NCBI GenBank assembly: GCA_028819475.1
Contig: JAPPLJ010000016.1
Coordinates: 1 to 64,000, forward strand
Direction: 5' to 3'
DNA: 64,000 bases
Source: Rhodospirillaceae bacterium
GTDB taxonomy: Bacteria > Pseudomonadota > Alphaproteobacteria > Bin65
The notes beneath the pieces are model-generated. The model saw only the letters and a program-made list of their open reading frames with translations, did not search any database and was not told where the DNA came from. Every line of letters begins with the position of its first letter. Positions within the stretch are counted from its first letter, which is position 1. Positions 43,205 to 52,276 of the stretch are shown here, piece after piece. A program made the translations under genes and the position numbers.

Positions 43205-43418
43205 ACCGCGCCCTGACGCCGCCCGCGCGCCGCATTCGCAGCGCGAAGCAATCTCCTGTATACATCACGCCGAATTTCAGGGGCGCCGCCAGATCGTCCG
43301 ACCGTGGAACCGGCGCCGAATTCCGGCATACATCGCACCTGTGTCATTAAAATACTGTATACTGAATTCCGAAAAGGCGGATGGTCCATTGTGTACATCC
43401 CGCCGGACCGGCGCCGCG

Positions 43419-44537
43419 TCAGGCCCAGGCGTCCCTTGCAACCCGTACGATGGTCTCCAGCTTCGCCCTCTCGTCCTCTTCGCGCACCGGATTGCCGGCA
43501 ACCGTCGAGGCGAAACCGCATTGCGGGCTCAGCGACAGGCGCTCGCGGTCGATATGGCGCGCCGCCTCGTCGATCCGGCGTTTCAGGTCGTCCGCCCCCT
43601 CGAGATCCGGGACTTTCGAGCTGACGATGCCGAGAACGACGCTCTTGTCGTCCGGAACATGGCGCAGGGGCTCGAAACCGCCGGACCGCTCCGTATCGTA
43701 TTCCAGCATGAAGGTATCGACCTCGACGTATTGGAACACCCGTTCAGAAATCAGGTCGTAACCGCCTTCGGAGAGCCATTTTCCGCGGAAATTGCCCCGG
43801 CACATATGCATGCCGGCAACGACGTCGCCCCGCCCGCGCACGGCGGCGTTCATCGCCTCGATATACAGCTCCAGCAGCCGGTTCGGATCGCCGCCCAGGG
43901 CGCGCACCCGCTCGCACACCGCCGGGCTGCCGAGCATGATGAGCGGCACCTCGTCAAGCTGGACATAGCGGCAGCCCAAAGCGGCAAGATCGGCAATTTC
44001 CTGCCGGAAAATCGCGCACAGATCGTCGAAAAACGCCTCGTCCGTGGCGTAGCCGGAGCCTTCGATCGTTTTCGACAACCGCCAGAAATGCAGGGTGGAC
44101 GGCGACGGCATGGTGATCTTCGGCTCGGCGGCTTTCGCCGCGGTCTTGAGGAAAGCGAACTCTTCGGTCGAAATCGGCGCCGCCTTGCGCAACGGGCCGA
44201 CGCAATCGGCCGCGATGAAGTCCTGTTCCGCGCCGGATTCGTCGTGGAAGGTGAACAGGGACGGCGCGACATCGAAGCCGTCGATCGCGTCGACCCAGTG
44301 GCCCCAGTAGGATTTGCGCCGGAATTCGCCGTCGGTCACCATTTCGAGGCCCAGGCCCTCCTGCATCGCCACGACATCGCGGATCGCCGCCCGTTTGGCC
44401 GCCTCGAAGGCCGCATCGCCGATCTCCCCCGCGCTATGGGCCTTGAAGGCGTCCTTGAGCGCCCGCGGGCGCAGCAGGCTGCCGATATGCTCGGCGCGGA
44501 ACGGCGGGTTGCGTCTCGCTTTCGTCGGGGCGGTCAT
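43419..44537 (-). CDS. MetE-like (cobalamin-independent methionine synthase C-terminal domain) protein
   Basis: The 372-residue protein resembles the catalytic half of MetE and the epoxyalkane:CoM transferase group, TIM-barrel enzymes that use zinc to activate a thiol. Zinc-type ligands are visible: His244 and Cys246 in HMCRGNF, and Cys340 in SPQCGF. It has no N-terminal MetE duplicate, so it probably does not use the polyglutamyl folate in the usual way. N-terminal motifs include RAEHIGSLLRP and TDGEFRR. ATG 44537 is the likely start. It follows pyruvate kinase on the same strand after 83 bases. Confidence 0.85.
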   Translation of the reverse strand: MTAPTKARRNPPFRAEHIGSLLRPRALKDAFKAHSAGEIGDAAFEAAKRAAIRDVVAMQEGLGLEMVTDGEFRRKSYWGHWVDAIDGFDVAPSLFTFHDESGAEQDFIAADCVGPLRKAAPISTEEFAFLKTAAKAAEPKITMPSPSTLHFWRLSKTIEGSGYATDEAFFDDLCAIFRQEIADLAALGCRYVQLDEVPLIMLGSPAVCERVRALGGDPNRLLELYIEAMNAAVRGRGDVVAGMHMCRGNFRGKWLSEGGYDLISERVFQYVEVDTFMLEYDTERSGGFEPLRHVPDDKSVVLGIVSSKVPDLEGADDLKRRIDEAARHIDRERLSLSPQCGFASTVAGNPVREEDERAKLETIVRVARDAWA

Positions 44538-44620
44538 CGTTACGGCCTTGTCTCGATTATTATTGAAGGAACGCTCATTCATTTCGGAAGCGACCGGCAA
44601 TGCGCAAGACGCGCGCCGGG

Positions 44621-46042
44621 CTAGCCGCCGACCCAGGCGATGCGCAGCATGTTGGTGGCGCCGGGGGTGCCGAAGGGCATGCCGGCGGTAATGACGATCG
44701 GCTGGCCGGCCTCGGCAAACCCGTGCGTCTTCGCCATGTCGACGGCGTAATCGACCATTTCCTCGACGCTGTTGGCATCGTGGGAGAAGAAGCAGGACAC
44801 GCCCCAGGCGAGCACCAGCTTGCGCGCCGTCCGGTCGCTGCCGGTCAGGCACAGGATCGGCGCCGCCGGCCGGGCGCGCGAAGCGCGCAGCGCCGTCGAG
44901 CCCGACATGGTGTAGGTGACGATCGCCGCGGCGCCCACGGTATCGGCGACCTGCCGGGCCGCCGCCGTGATCGCGTCCGACGCCGTCGGATCCGGGATCG
45001 CGGCGCCGGCGTCGATCACGCTGCGCCAGGTCGGGTCGGCCTCGGTCCGGCGCACGATCCGGCTCATGACATCGACCGAGCGGACGGCATGGCGGCCGAC
45101 CGCCGTTTCCGCCGAGAGCATCACCGCGTCCGCGCCTTCGTACACGGCGTTGGCGACATCGGAGGCCTCGGCGCGGGTCGGCGTCGGCGCGGCGACCATC
45201 GATTCCAGCATCTGGGTGGCGACGATGACCGGCTTGCCGGCCGCCCGGCAGGCCCGCACGATCCGCTTCTGGACGCTCGGCACCTCCTCCGGCGGCAGTT
45301 CGACGCCGAGATCGCCGCGCGCCACCATGACGGCGTCCGACAGGTCGACGATCTGGGCCAGGTTATCGAGTGCCGACGGTTTTTCGATCTTGGCCAGCAC
45401 GCTCGCCCGGTTGCCGGCGAGCGTGCGCAGCTCGGCGACATCGTCCGGCCGCTGCACGAAGGAGAGCGCGATCCAGTCCACCCCCTGGTCGAGCGCGAAG
45501 GACAGATCCATGCGGTCCTTCTCCGTCATCGCGGAAAGGGGCAGCACCGCGCCGGGCAGGTTGACGCCCTTGCGGTCGCCGATCGGGCCGCCGGCGCGCA
45601 CCGTCGCCGCGATATGGCTGTCCGAACAGTCGGCGATCTCGAGCCGCAGCCGCCCGTCGTCGACCAGCATCTGCTGGCCCGGCGCCACGGCGCGGTAGAC
45701 CTCCAGATGGGGCAGGCAGACCCGGCCGGCGTCGCCGGGCGCCGGGTCGGTGTCGAAGCGGAAGGCCGCGCCCTCGGACAGATCGACCGGGCCGGCGGCA
45801 AATTCGCCGATACGGATTTTCGGCCCCTGCAGGTCGGCCATGATGCCGATCGGCCGCTGGACCTCGCGTTCGACGGCGCGGACGGCGCGGATGCGCGCCC
45901 GGTGGTCCTCTCGGCCGCCATGGCTGAAATTGATCCGGAACACCGCGACGCCCGCCTCGTACAGGGCGCGCACGGTCTCGGGCGCGCTGCTCGCCGGGCC
46001 CAACGTCGCGACGATCTTGGCGTTGGCGCGTAATCTCGGCAT
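44621..46042 (-). CDS. pyk: Pyruvate kinase
   Basis: The 473-residue enzyme converts phosphoenolpyruvate and ADP to pyruvate and ATP. Signatures include KIVATLGPASS, FRINFSHGG, MADLQGPKIRIG, the active-site region VLAKIEKPSALDN with its Lys, MVARGDLGVELP, and VATQMLESM. The C-terminal allosteric-like domain is present and complete. ATG 46042 opens the canonical MPRLRANAKIVATLGP start and has AGGAC upstream. It is 63 bases downstream of the glycerate kinase gene, and the pairing of a TtuD kinase with pyruvate kinase is a known arrangement for glycerate catabolism. Confidence 0.96.
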   Translation of the reverse strand: MPRLRANAKIVATLGPASSAPETVRALYEAGVAVFRINFSHGGREDHRARIRAVRAVEREVQRPIGIMADLQGPKIRIGEFAAGPVDLSEGAAFRFDTDPAPGDAGRVCLPHLEVYRAVAPGQQMLVDDGRLRLEIADCSDSHIAATVRAGGPIGDRKGVNLPGAVLPLSAMTEKDRMDLSFALDQGVDWIALSFVQRPDDVAELRTLAGNRASVLAKIEKPSALDNLAQIVDLSDAVMVARGDLGVELPPEEVPSVQKRIVRACRAAGKPVIVATQMLESMVAAPTPTRAEASDVANAVYEGADAVMLSAETAVGRHAVRSVDVMSRIVRRTEADPTWRSVIDAGAAIPDPTASDAITAAARQVADTVGAAAIVTYTMSGSTALRASRARPAAPILCLTGSDRTARKLVLAWGVSCFFSHDANSVEEMVDYAVDMAKTHGFAEAGQPIVITAGMPFGTPGATNMLRIAWVGG

Positions 46043-46105
46043 CGCGTCCTGCACTCCCGGCCTGCCCTTCCGGCCGGCTTTTCCCATGATTGGGCCGGCG
46101 GCCGG

Positions 46106-47410
46106 TCAGGCGATCAGAATCGCCCGGAAATCGTTGACATTGGTGTGTGTCGGCCCTGTGACGACGAGGTCATCCAGGGCGTCGAAGAAGCTCCAGGCAT
46201 CGTTGTCGGCCAGAAAGGCGGCTGGACGCAAGCCCCGTCGCCCGGCCCTGTCCAGTGTGTCGGGCCGGACGATGGCGCCGGCATTGTCCTCGCTGCCGTC
46301 TGCGCCGTCGGTATCGGCCGCCAGCGCCCACACGCCCGGCATGCCGTCCAGCGCCCCGGCAAGACCGAGCAGGTATTCCGTGTTCGGCCCGCCCTTTCGC
46401 GTTTCGGGCCCGCCGCCGGCAAGCGTGACGGTGGTTTCGCCGCCCGAGAGCAGCAGCACCGGCCGGTCGTCCTGCCGCCGGGCGGCCCGCTCCCGCGCCA
46501 GCGCGGCATGGTCCCGGCCCAGGTCGCGGGCCTCGCCGGTCAGGTCGTCGCCCAGCATCTCGACGGCGAGTCCCTCGGCCTTCGCCAGCCGGGCGGCGGC
46601 GGCGAGCGATTGCGCCGGCGTTGCGATCAGCCGGTAGTGCGCCCCGGCAAGCCGCGGATCGCCCGGCTTCACCGTTTCGTTTGCCGGATCGTCGAGCGCC
46701 GCGGTCACCTCCGGGCCGGGCGCGATGTCGTAATGTTCGAGCACCCGGCGGGCGTCGGCCAGCGTGGTCGGGTCGGCGACGGTCGGGCCCGAGCCTATGG
46801 TCGCCGGATCGTCGCCCGCCACGTCCGATATGGCGAGCGTCGTCAGGCGCGCCGGCGCGGCCCCGGCGGCGAGCCGGCCGCCCTTGATCGCCGACAAGTG
46901 CTTGCGCACCGCGTTGAGCTCGTGGATGTCGGCGCCCGCCGCCAGCAGGGCCCGGGTGACGGCCTGTTTGCCGGCGAGCGTCAGGCCCGGCGCGGGCAGG
47001 CTGAGCAGGGCCGAGGCGCCGCCGGACAGCAGGAACAGCACCGCATCCTCCGCCCCGGCGCCGCGCGCCAGCTCCGAAATTTGCGCGGCGGCCTCTGCAC
47101 CGGCCCGGTCCGGCACCGGGTGGGCCGCTTCGAGGACGCGGATGCGACGGCAGGGAACGGCGTGGCCGTAGCGGGTGACGACCAGGCCTTCGAGGTCGCG
47201 CTCCGGCCATGCCCGTTCGACCGTCTGCGCCATGGCGGCGGCGGCCTTCCCCGCACCGAGAACGAGCATCCGGCCCGCCGGCTCGAAGCCCCGACTTCGT
47301 TCCAGTTCGGCCAGGACCGGCGGCAGGCAGCGCTCCGGGCGCGCCACCGCGACGGCTTCGTCGAGCAGGCGGCGCAGCAGCGCCGGCGGATCGGAGACCG
47401 GCGCGGTCAT
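46106..47410 (-). CDS. Glycerate 2-kinase (GckA/TtuD, MOFRL family)
   Basis: The 434-residue protein has the two-domain glycerate-kinase fold. It has GKAAAAMAQ, LFLLSGGASALLSLPAPGLTL, HLSAIKGGRLA and DVAGDDPATIGSGPT in the first part. In the MOFRL C-terminal domain it has LLLSGGETTVTLAG, GGPNTEYLLGLA and ADTDGADGSEDNAGA. It phosphorylates glycerate to 2-phosphoglycerate, feeding enolase and the pyruvate kinase encoded next. Older annotation calls the family hydroxypyruvate reductase TtuD. The start at 47410 is sensible, being the only Met before the domain. The gap 47411-47696 upstream contains a G/C hairpin near 47621-47643 and no gene. Confidence 0.93.
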   Translation of the reverse strand: MTAPVSDPPALLRRLLDEAVAVARPERCLPPVLAELERSRGFEPAGRMLVLGAGKAAAAMAQTVERAWPERDLEGLVVTRYGHAVPCRRIRVLEAAHPVPDRAGAEAAAQISELARGAGAEDAVLFLLSGGASALLSLPAPGLTLAGKQAVTRALLAAGADIHELNAVRKHLSAIKGGRLAAGAAPARLTTLAISDVAGDDPATIGSGPTVADPTTLADARRVLEHYDIAPGPEVTAALDDPANETVKPGDPRLAGAHYRLIATPAQSLAAAARLAKAEGLAVEMLGDDLTGEARDLGRDHAALARERAARRQDDRPVLLLSGGETTVTLAGGGPETRKGGPNTEYLLGLAGALDGMPGVWALAADTDGADGSEDNAGAIVRPDTLDRAGRRGLRPAAFLADNDAWSFFDALDDLVVTGPTHTNVNDFRAILIA

Positions 47411-47696
47411 GGCGTTCGCCGAAATCGAAATCCGCCAATCACGACGGGCCGCCGCCGCAAATCGCCTTTTGTTGAAGGAGGAGATTCTCCTGCGGCGAAT
47501 ACCTGTTCTGCTGCGAAAACGTACCGCCGGACCCGTTGCGCGTCCCTCGATACGGCGCTTGCGCGCCTACTCGGGATGAGGGTGTGTAGTGAATTCACCC
47601 CCCTTCACCCTCACCCTGAGTAGCCCCGGCCCCCGGCCGGGGCGTATCGAAGGGCGGCGGTTTCCGCATTGTCCGGTCATTCGCGAAAAATCCGGA

Positions 47697-49091
47697 TTAC
47701 TCCGGCCCGTTCTCGCGCACCCAGTCTTCGGTATCCTCCAGCGCGGCGCCGAACCGGTCGACGAGATCGTCGATGCCCGCCTCGTCGATCACGAGCGGCG
47801 GGCACAGGGCGATCGCGTCTACGATGTTGCGCAGGATCAGCCCGTGTTTTTCGGCATTCTTGCGGAACACGGTGCCGACGACGCCCGGCCTGGCGAAGCC
47901 CTTGTGGGCGGCCTTGTCCCGGACCAGTTCGATACCGGCGATCAGGCCGACGCCGCGCACCTCGCCGACCAGGTCGCTGCTCCCGAACTGGCGCAGCCGG
48001 GCCTGGAAGCGGTCCTGCACGCTGCGGACATGGGCGCCGATATCGGTCTCGCGGTAAATCTTCTGGGCCTCGATGGCGACCGCCGCGGCGACCGGATGGC
48101 CGGAATAGGTGTAGCCGTGGCCGAAGGTGCCGATCCGCGCGCTCGCCTCGACCATGGCGGCCCAGATCCGTTCGTTCACCAGCAGGGCCGAGATCGGCAG
48201 GTAGGAGGCCGACAGCGCCTTCGCCATGGAGATCATGTCCGGCTCGATATAGAAGGTCTGGCAGCCCCACGGGTTGCCGGTGCGGTGGAAGCCGCAGATC
48301 ACCTCGTCGGCGACGAACAGGATGTCGTATTTCTTCAGCACCGCCTGGATTTTCGGGAAATAGCCGCGCGGCGGCACGACCACACCGCCGGCGCCCATGA
48401 TCGGCTCGGCGAACATGCCGCCGATCGTTTCCGGGCCTTCATTCAAAATCAGTTTTTCCAGGTCTTCCGCGCATCTGGTGGCGAAGGCGTCGTCGTCCTC
48501 GCCGTCCCGCGCCTCGAAATAGTGGTGCGGGCAGGTCGTGTGGACGATCCGGTCGATCGGCAGGTCGAAGTCCATATGGTTGGGCGGCAGGCCGGTCAGG
48601 CTGGCCGAGGCGATGGTGACGCCGTGATAGGCGCGGCGCCGGGAAACGATCTTCTTCTTCTCCGGCTTGCCCATCGCGTTCCAGTAGTACCAGATCAGCT
48701 TCATGGCCGTGTCGTTGGCCTCGGAGCCCGAGTTCGAGAACAGGGCCTTGGACATCGGCACCGGCGCCATTTCCAGCAGGATCTCCGCCAGCTCGACGCC
48801 GGGCATGTGCGACTTGTGGGTGAACTGGTGGTAGAAGGGCAGGGTCCGCAGGGCCTCGGCCGCCGCCTCCACGAGTCGGCTGTTGTCGAAGCCGAGCGCG
48901 GCGCACCACAGGCCGGCCATCCCCTCGATATACTGCTTGCCGTCATCGTCCCAGACATGGATGCCCCGGCCGCGCCGGATCATCAGCGGGCCTTCTTCCT
49001 GGTGCAGCTTCAGGTTGGTGTAGGGGTGGACGACGGCGGCGATGTCGCGGGCCGCCGGCGAGTTGGCGGCGTGGCGGTCGGGTGCGGACAT
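47697..49091 (-). CDS. Class III aminotransferase
   Basis: The 464-residue PLP enzyme has the class III signatures: GMAGLWCAALGF, SNSGSEANDTAMKL, RRRAYHGVTIASASLTG, VADEVICGFHRTG and the PLP lysine in MISMAKALSASYLPISALLV. It resembles omega-amino acid/pyruvate aminotransferases acting on amines such as putrescine, beta-alanine or taurine; specificity is not predictable. ATG 49091 has GGAGACC upstream. It is monocistronic, and its promoter region contains the inverted repeat at 49154-49314. Confidence 0.93.
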   Translation of the reverse strand: MSAPDRHAANSPAARDIAAVVHPYTNLKLHQEEGPLMIRRGRGIHVWDDDGKQYIEGMAGLWCAALGFDNSRLVEAAAEALRTLPFYHQFTHKSHMPGVELAEILLEMAPVPMSKALFSNSGSEANDTAMKLIWYYWNAMGKPEKKKIVSRRRAYHGVTIASASLTGLPPNHMDFDLPIDRIVHTTCPHHYFEARDGEDDDAFATRCAEDLEKLILNEGPETIGGMFAEPIMGAGGVVVPPRGYFPKIQAVLKKYDILFVADEVICGFHRTGNPWGCQTFYIEPDMISMAKALSASYLPISALLVNERIWAAMVEASARIGTFGHGYTYSGHPVAAAVAIEAQKIYRETDIGAHVRSVQDRFQARLRQFGSSDLVGEVRGVGLIAGIELVRDKAAHKGFARPGVVGTVFRKNAEKHGLILRNIVDAIALCPPLVIDEAGIDDLVDRFGAALEDTEDWVRENGPE

Positions 49092-49153
49092 GAAGGTCTC
49101 CAGGCTGGAACGGCGGAATCGCGGCAATATAGGCCGGGCCGCGTGACGCGCCA

Positions 49154-49314
49154 GTGCCCTTCGAGACGGGGCTTCGAGACGCGATCCTTCGGATCGCTCC
49201 TCAGCCCCTCCTCAGGATGAAGCTGATGAGGAGACCAATCACAACCCTTCATCCTGAGGAGGCCATTGAGGAGGCGCGTCAGCGCCGTCTCGAAATGGCC
49301 GTCTCGAAGGGCAC
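49154..49314. repeat. Nested inverted repeat
   Basis: Outer arms of 16 perfect bases (GTGCCCTTCGAGACGG at 49154-49169 and its complement at 49299-49314) enclose inner arms, also 16 perfect bases (CCTCCTCAGGATGAAG at 49207-49222, complement at 49247-49262). The structure could fold into a cruciform or long RNA hairpin. It lies between divergent genes and looks like a dispersed intergenic element; related CTTCGAGAC sequence also recurs inside it. Confidence 0.85.
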
Positions 49315-49353
49315 GCCCTTGCAAACCGCGGCCGGGCGCGCCTAATCAGCCTC

Positions 49354-49896
49354 ATGCCCGAGAACGAACCCCTTGGGGCCGTACGGCGCTGGCGCCACCC
49401 GAACGCGCTCGCCGGCCGGCCCGGCGCCTTCTGGATCGGGCCGCTCGCCGCGGCCAATCTGGCGCTGCTGGTCGCGGCCTGGTTCCTGCCGATCATGACG
49501 CTGACCCGGTTCTGGTTCTGGAGCGACCGGGTCTCGCTCTGGGAAACGGCGGCGGGCCTGCTGGAAGAGGGCGAAATCCTGCTGTTCCTGATCGTCGCGG
49601 GCTTCTCGATGGTCTTCCCGTCGGCCAAGCTGCTCGCCGCTGGCTGGGTCTGGGCGCGGGTCGATGCGGCCAGCGGCGGCGGCCACCGGGCCGTGCGCCT
49701 CATGGAGGCGTTGGGCCGCTGGTCGATGATCGACGTCTTCGTCGCTGCGCTGATCGTCGTCGCGGTGAAAGTCTCGCTGGTCGCCGATGTCGGCGTGCAC
49801 AGCGGCATCTACGTCTTCGCCGCCGCTGCGGCCCTGTCGATCGCGCTGATGGCCTGGATCGGCCGGGCGCTCAAGCGCGCCGCGGCGGATGCCTGA
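49354..49896 (+). CDS. PqiA-like membrane protein
   Basis: The 180-residue protein has four membrane segments and the PqiA-type stretches VAAWFLPIMTLTRFWFWSDRVSLWETAAGLLEEGE, and the GRWSMIDVFVAALIVVAVKV region. PqiA proteins are inner-membrane partners of MCE-domain lipid-transport systems, with two similar domains; this has just one, so it is a half-size member. No PqiB or MCE gene is adjacent. The start at 49354 is the first Met in frame after the inverted repeat. Confidence 0.8.
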   Translation: MPENEPLGAVRRWRHPNALAGRPGAFWIGPLAAANLALLVAAWFLPIMTLTRFWFWSDRVSLWETAAGLLEEGEILLFLIVAGFSMVFPSAKLLAAGWVWARVDAASGGGHRAVRLMEALGRWSMIDVFVAALIVVAVKVSLVADVGVHSGIYVFAAAAALSIALMAWIGRALKRAAADA

Positions 49897-49976
49897 CGCG
49901 CCGGAGAGCCGGGTCCCGGCCGCGGTGCCCGCCGCCGGGCAGCGACTGGCGACGGCGAAGATAAGCAGGATGGGCG

Positions 49977-50177
49977 TTATTCGGCGGGTTCGCCTTCGCC
50001 CTTGCCGCGAGCGCGCCCCGTCAGGCCGAGTCCTTCGAGCAGACCGGCCAGCCGCGCGGTTTCCTTTTCGACGGCGGTCAGCCGCGCGCCCAGCCGCCCG
50101 GACGTGGTAAGAATCAGCCCGGCCAGCGCCACGCCGACGGCGCAAATGGCAACGATTATCGCGGTATCGCCTTCCAT
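49977..50177 (-). CDS. Small membrane-anchored coiled-coil protein
   Basis: The 66-residue product has an N-terminal membrane segment (AIIVAICAVGVALAGLIL), a basic turn and a helix with heptad spacing (LTAVEKETARLAGLLEGLGL), ending in a charged tail. It shares layout and the EGLLEG-like helix end with 8511-8684 and with the protein encoded immediately upstream, whose end it overlaps by 22 bases. Function unknown. Confidence 0.6.
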   Translation of the reverse strand: MEGDTAIIVAICAVGVALAGLILTTSGRLGARLTAVEKETARLAGLLEGLGLTGRARGKGEGEPAE

Positions 50178-50410
50178 GCGCCTTGCAATGTTCGACGATG
50201 GAAAATGGTGTCAGGCGGTGTCGTAACGGCGTCGACCGAGGCGCGGGCACCCGAGAGTATGCCCTCGACATGGGCAACGCATTCCTTGATCGCGCTCAGC
50301 TCCTTCTGCATGTCGTTGAAGCGGTCCTGCCAGCGTGCGTCTACCCGCCACATGAAGCCGAGAATGGCCAGCGCCGTCGCAATCACGGTGAGGATCGTCG
50401 GATATTCCAT
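50156..50410 (-). CDS. Small membrane-anchored coiled-coil protein
   Basis: The 84-residue product begins MEYPTILTVIATALAILGFMWRVD, a single membrane helix. An amphipathic helix follows (RFNDMQKELSAIKECVAHVEGIL), with a tail of about 30 residues. An in-frame ATG at 50455 would add 15 residues but has no ribosome-binding site; ATG 50410 has only a weak one. The gene overlaps the next small one and resembles it and 8511-8684 in architecture, so the pair is a likely tandem duplication. Function unknown. Confidence 0.55.
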   Translation of the reverse strand: MEYPTILTVIATALAILGFMWRVDARWQDRFNDMQKELSAIKECVAHVEGILSGARASVDAVTTPPDTIFHRRTLQGAWKAIPR

Positions 50411-50599
50411 ACGGCGCGCTATCCCGGTGCCGGTGCAGTGCCCGAACCAAAACATTTGCAGTACAAAATAGCGCCTTGCGGTTAATCCGTCAACCTGCCT
50501 GTCGTCCCCGCGCTGCGGCGGGCCGGAAGCGTCTCGAAACCGAAATTGCCCCGGAGCGGGACGCCCCGCCGCCGCGGCTCAACCTGAGGCGGACAGGCT

Positions 50600-51091
50600 C
50601 TAGAAGAACACCATCAGCAGCACGATGCCGGCCACACCGCCCAGAATGAAGGCGATGGCGCTGACGATGCCGGTCAGCGTCGCCCAGTCGGCGGCGCGCC
50701 AGGTCTGTCCTTCGATGTTGAACATGACCTCGGACCGGTCGCCGTCGCCGTCGACAAAGCGCTTCAGCGCGGTCTCGCTGCCATGCGCTTCCTTGATGGA
50801 AACGACGGTCACCAGAAACATCGTCAGGGCCGACGTCAGCGTGCCGATGCCGAATATCAACACGGTCGCCAGCGCGAACCAGTGGAACACGCCCTCGACC
50901 CCGCCGGTCGTGGCGCCGCTCATGAAGCCGATGATCAGCGCCGTGCCGGCGCCGTTGCCGAACAACAGGAAACGCGTCGACTCGAGCAGATTCCGGAACA
51001 TGATGTTCCGCCGCATGGAGACGACCTTGTAGCCCTCGCGGAGCCACTCCTCGGCGGTTTCCTCGCGTTCGAATTCGTCGATTTTCTTCAC
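50600..51091 (-). CDS. Conserved-looking membrane protein of the SPFH/metal operon
   Basis: The 163-residue product has a charged N-terminal helix (about 1-40) and at least three membrane segments: ALIIGFMSGATTGGVEG with VFHWFALATVLIFGIGTL, LTMFLVTVVSIKE, and the C-terminal IVSAIAFILGGVAGIVLLMVFF. I do not recognise the family. Its ATG overlaps the stop codon of the binding-protein gene as ATGA, so it belongs to the same operon as its last gene. Perhaps it anchors or senses the binding protein. Confidence 0.65.
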   Translation of the reverse strand: MKKIDEFEREETAEEWLREGYKVVSMRRNIMFRNLLESTRFLLFGNGAGTALIIGFMSGATTGGVEGVFHWFALATVLIFGIGTLTSALTMFLVTVVSIKEAHGSETALKRFVDGDGDRSEVMFNIEGQTWRAADWATLTGIVSAIAFILGGVAGIVLLMVFF

Positions 51092-52275
51092 TCGGCCGTC
51101 ACCTTGTCAGGATTGTCGTTCGAATATTCGATGAGCCGCACATAGTCGGAACCCGCATTGCTGCCGGCGGCGAAGGAAATGACCCAGTCATCGATGCCGA
51201 CGGGCTTCGTCGCCAGCGCGGACGCCAGGAATTTCTCGCGGGTCGGTTCATCCGGCATCCGTTCCAGGACCGCTATGACGAACCGGCCGACGATATAGCC
51301 TTCCAGGCTGTACGGCCCGGCGACGCGGGCGGCAGCCTCCGGGCTGGCCCGCCTGTACCGTGCAAGCGCCGACCGGAACCGCCGTACCAGTGCAATGCTC
51401 CCCTTGCGGACGTCTGGCGTTATCCTGGCGACGACCGCCGGTTCGAAGGAGCGGTCCAGCGATCTCCTGAGCAGATCGGTATTCACGATGGACAGCAGCC
51501 CCACGGCATAGGTGTCGCCGAGGGTCCGCGCCATGTTGATCGCATCCACGGCGTTCGTCGTGGTTGTCGCGAGCATGACGACGTCCAGGTCGGCCTTCTG
51601 CAGCAGAAACACGCTGCTATGAACCGAATGCGAGTGCCAGGAATAGGACGCCTTGGCCAGTATGGGCAGACCCAGGGCCTTCAGCGCTTCGTGGTAACTG
51701 TTCAGGACGGACCGGCCGAACGCATCGTCCTGATAGATGACGCCGAACCGGCGGGCGCCCAACTTGTTGAACATGTGGGAAACCAGCCGGCGCGTTTCCT
51801 CGCCATAGGAGGTCCGCAGGTTGACCACGTTCGGAAATCGCTTGCGGTCACGCAGGAAATCCGCGCCCGACACGATTCCGACGAACGGCATTTTCGCGCG
51901 GCGCAGTATCGGAGCCATGCGCCGCGCCGTCGGAGAGCCGATGCCGCCGACGATCGCGAACACGTTGTTGTCGGAGACAAACTTCATCGCATCGGCAGCG
52001 GCCTTTTCCGCCTGATACTCGTGGTCCCGCGACACCAGCTCGAGTCTCCGGCCGTTGACGCCGCCCTGCAGGTTGCGTTCGTGGAAAGCGGCAAGAATGC
52101 CGGCGCTGACCTGCAGACCGGCGTGCCCGCACGGGCCGGAGAGACAACTGCTTTGACCGAATGTAATCGAATTGGCCGTCACGCCCGGCGCCTTGGCCCC
52201 GGAGCCTCCCGAACCGCCGACTAGGAAAAGCAACACAAGCATGAACACTGAAATCGGCCTAGCGGCTACGGCCAT
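51088..52275 (-). CDS. Periplasmic branched-chain amino acid-type binding protein (PBP1)
   Basis: The 395-residue protein has a signal peptide (ISVFMLVLLFLVGGSGGSGA). It then has a type I periplasmic-binding fold as in LivK: ITFGQSSCLSGPCGHAGLQVSAGILAAFHERN, VFAIVGGIGSPTARRMAPIL, and the FGVIYQDDAFGRSVLNSYHEAL Rossmann half. It would bind a small ligand in the periplasm. No ABC permease or ATPase is present, so it may be a sensor for the SPFH complex rather than an importer. ATG 52275 is one base after the stop of the HflK-like gene. Confidence 0.8.
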   Translation of the reverse strand: MAVAARPISVFMLVLLFLVGGSGGSGAKAPGVTANSITFGQSSCLSGPCGHAGLQVSAGILAAFHERNLQGGVNGRRLELVSRDHEYQAEKAAADAMKFVSDNNVFAIVGGIGSPTARRMAPILRRAKMPFVGIVSGADFLRDRKRFPNVVNLRTSYGEETRRLVSHMFNKLGARRFGVIYQDDAFGRSVLNSYHEALKALGLPILAKASYSWHSHSVHSSVFLLQKADLDVVMLATTTTNAVDAINMARTLGDTYAVGLLSIVNTDLLRRSLDRSFEPAVVARITPDVRKGSIALVRRFRSALARYRRASPEAAARVAGPYSLEGYIVGRFVIAVLERMPDEPTREKFLASALATKPVGIDDWVISFAAGSNAGSDYVRLIEYSNDNPDKVTAE

Positions 52276-52276
52276 C

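Noticed and set aside
43205-43418. Possible small gene or repeat with TGTATAC motifs between convergent genes
   Set aside because: Two TGTATAC occurrences do not form a clear palindrome or frame; more likely terminator or neutral sequence.
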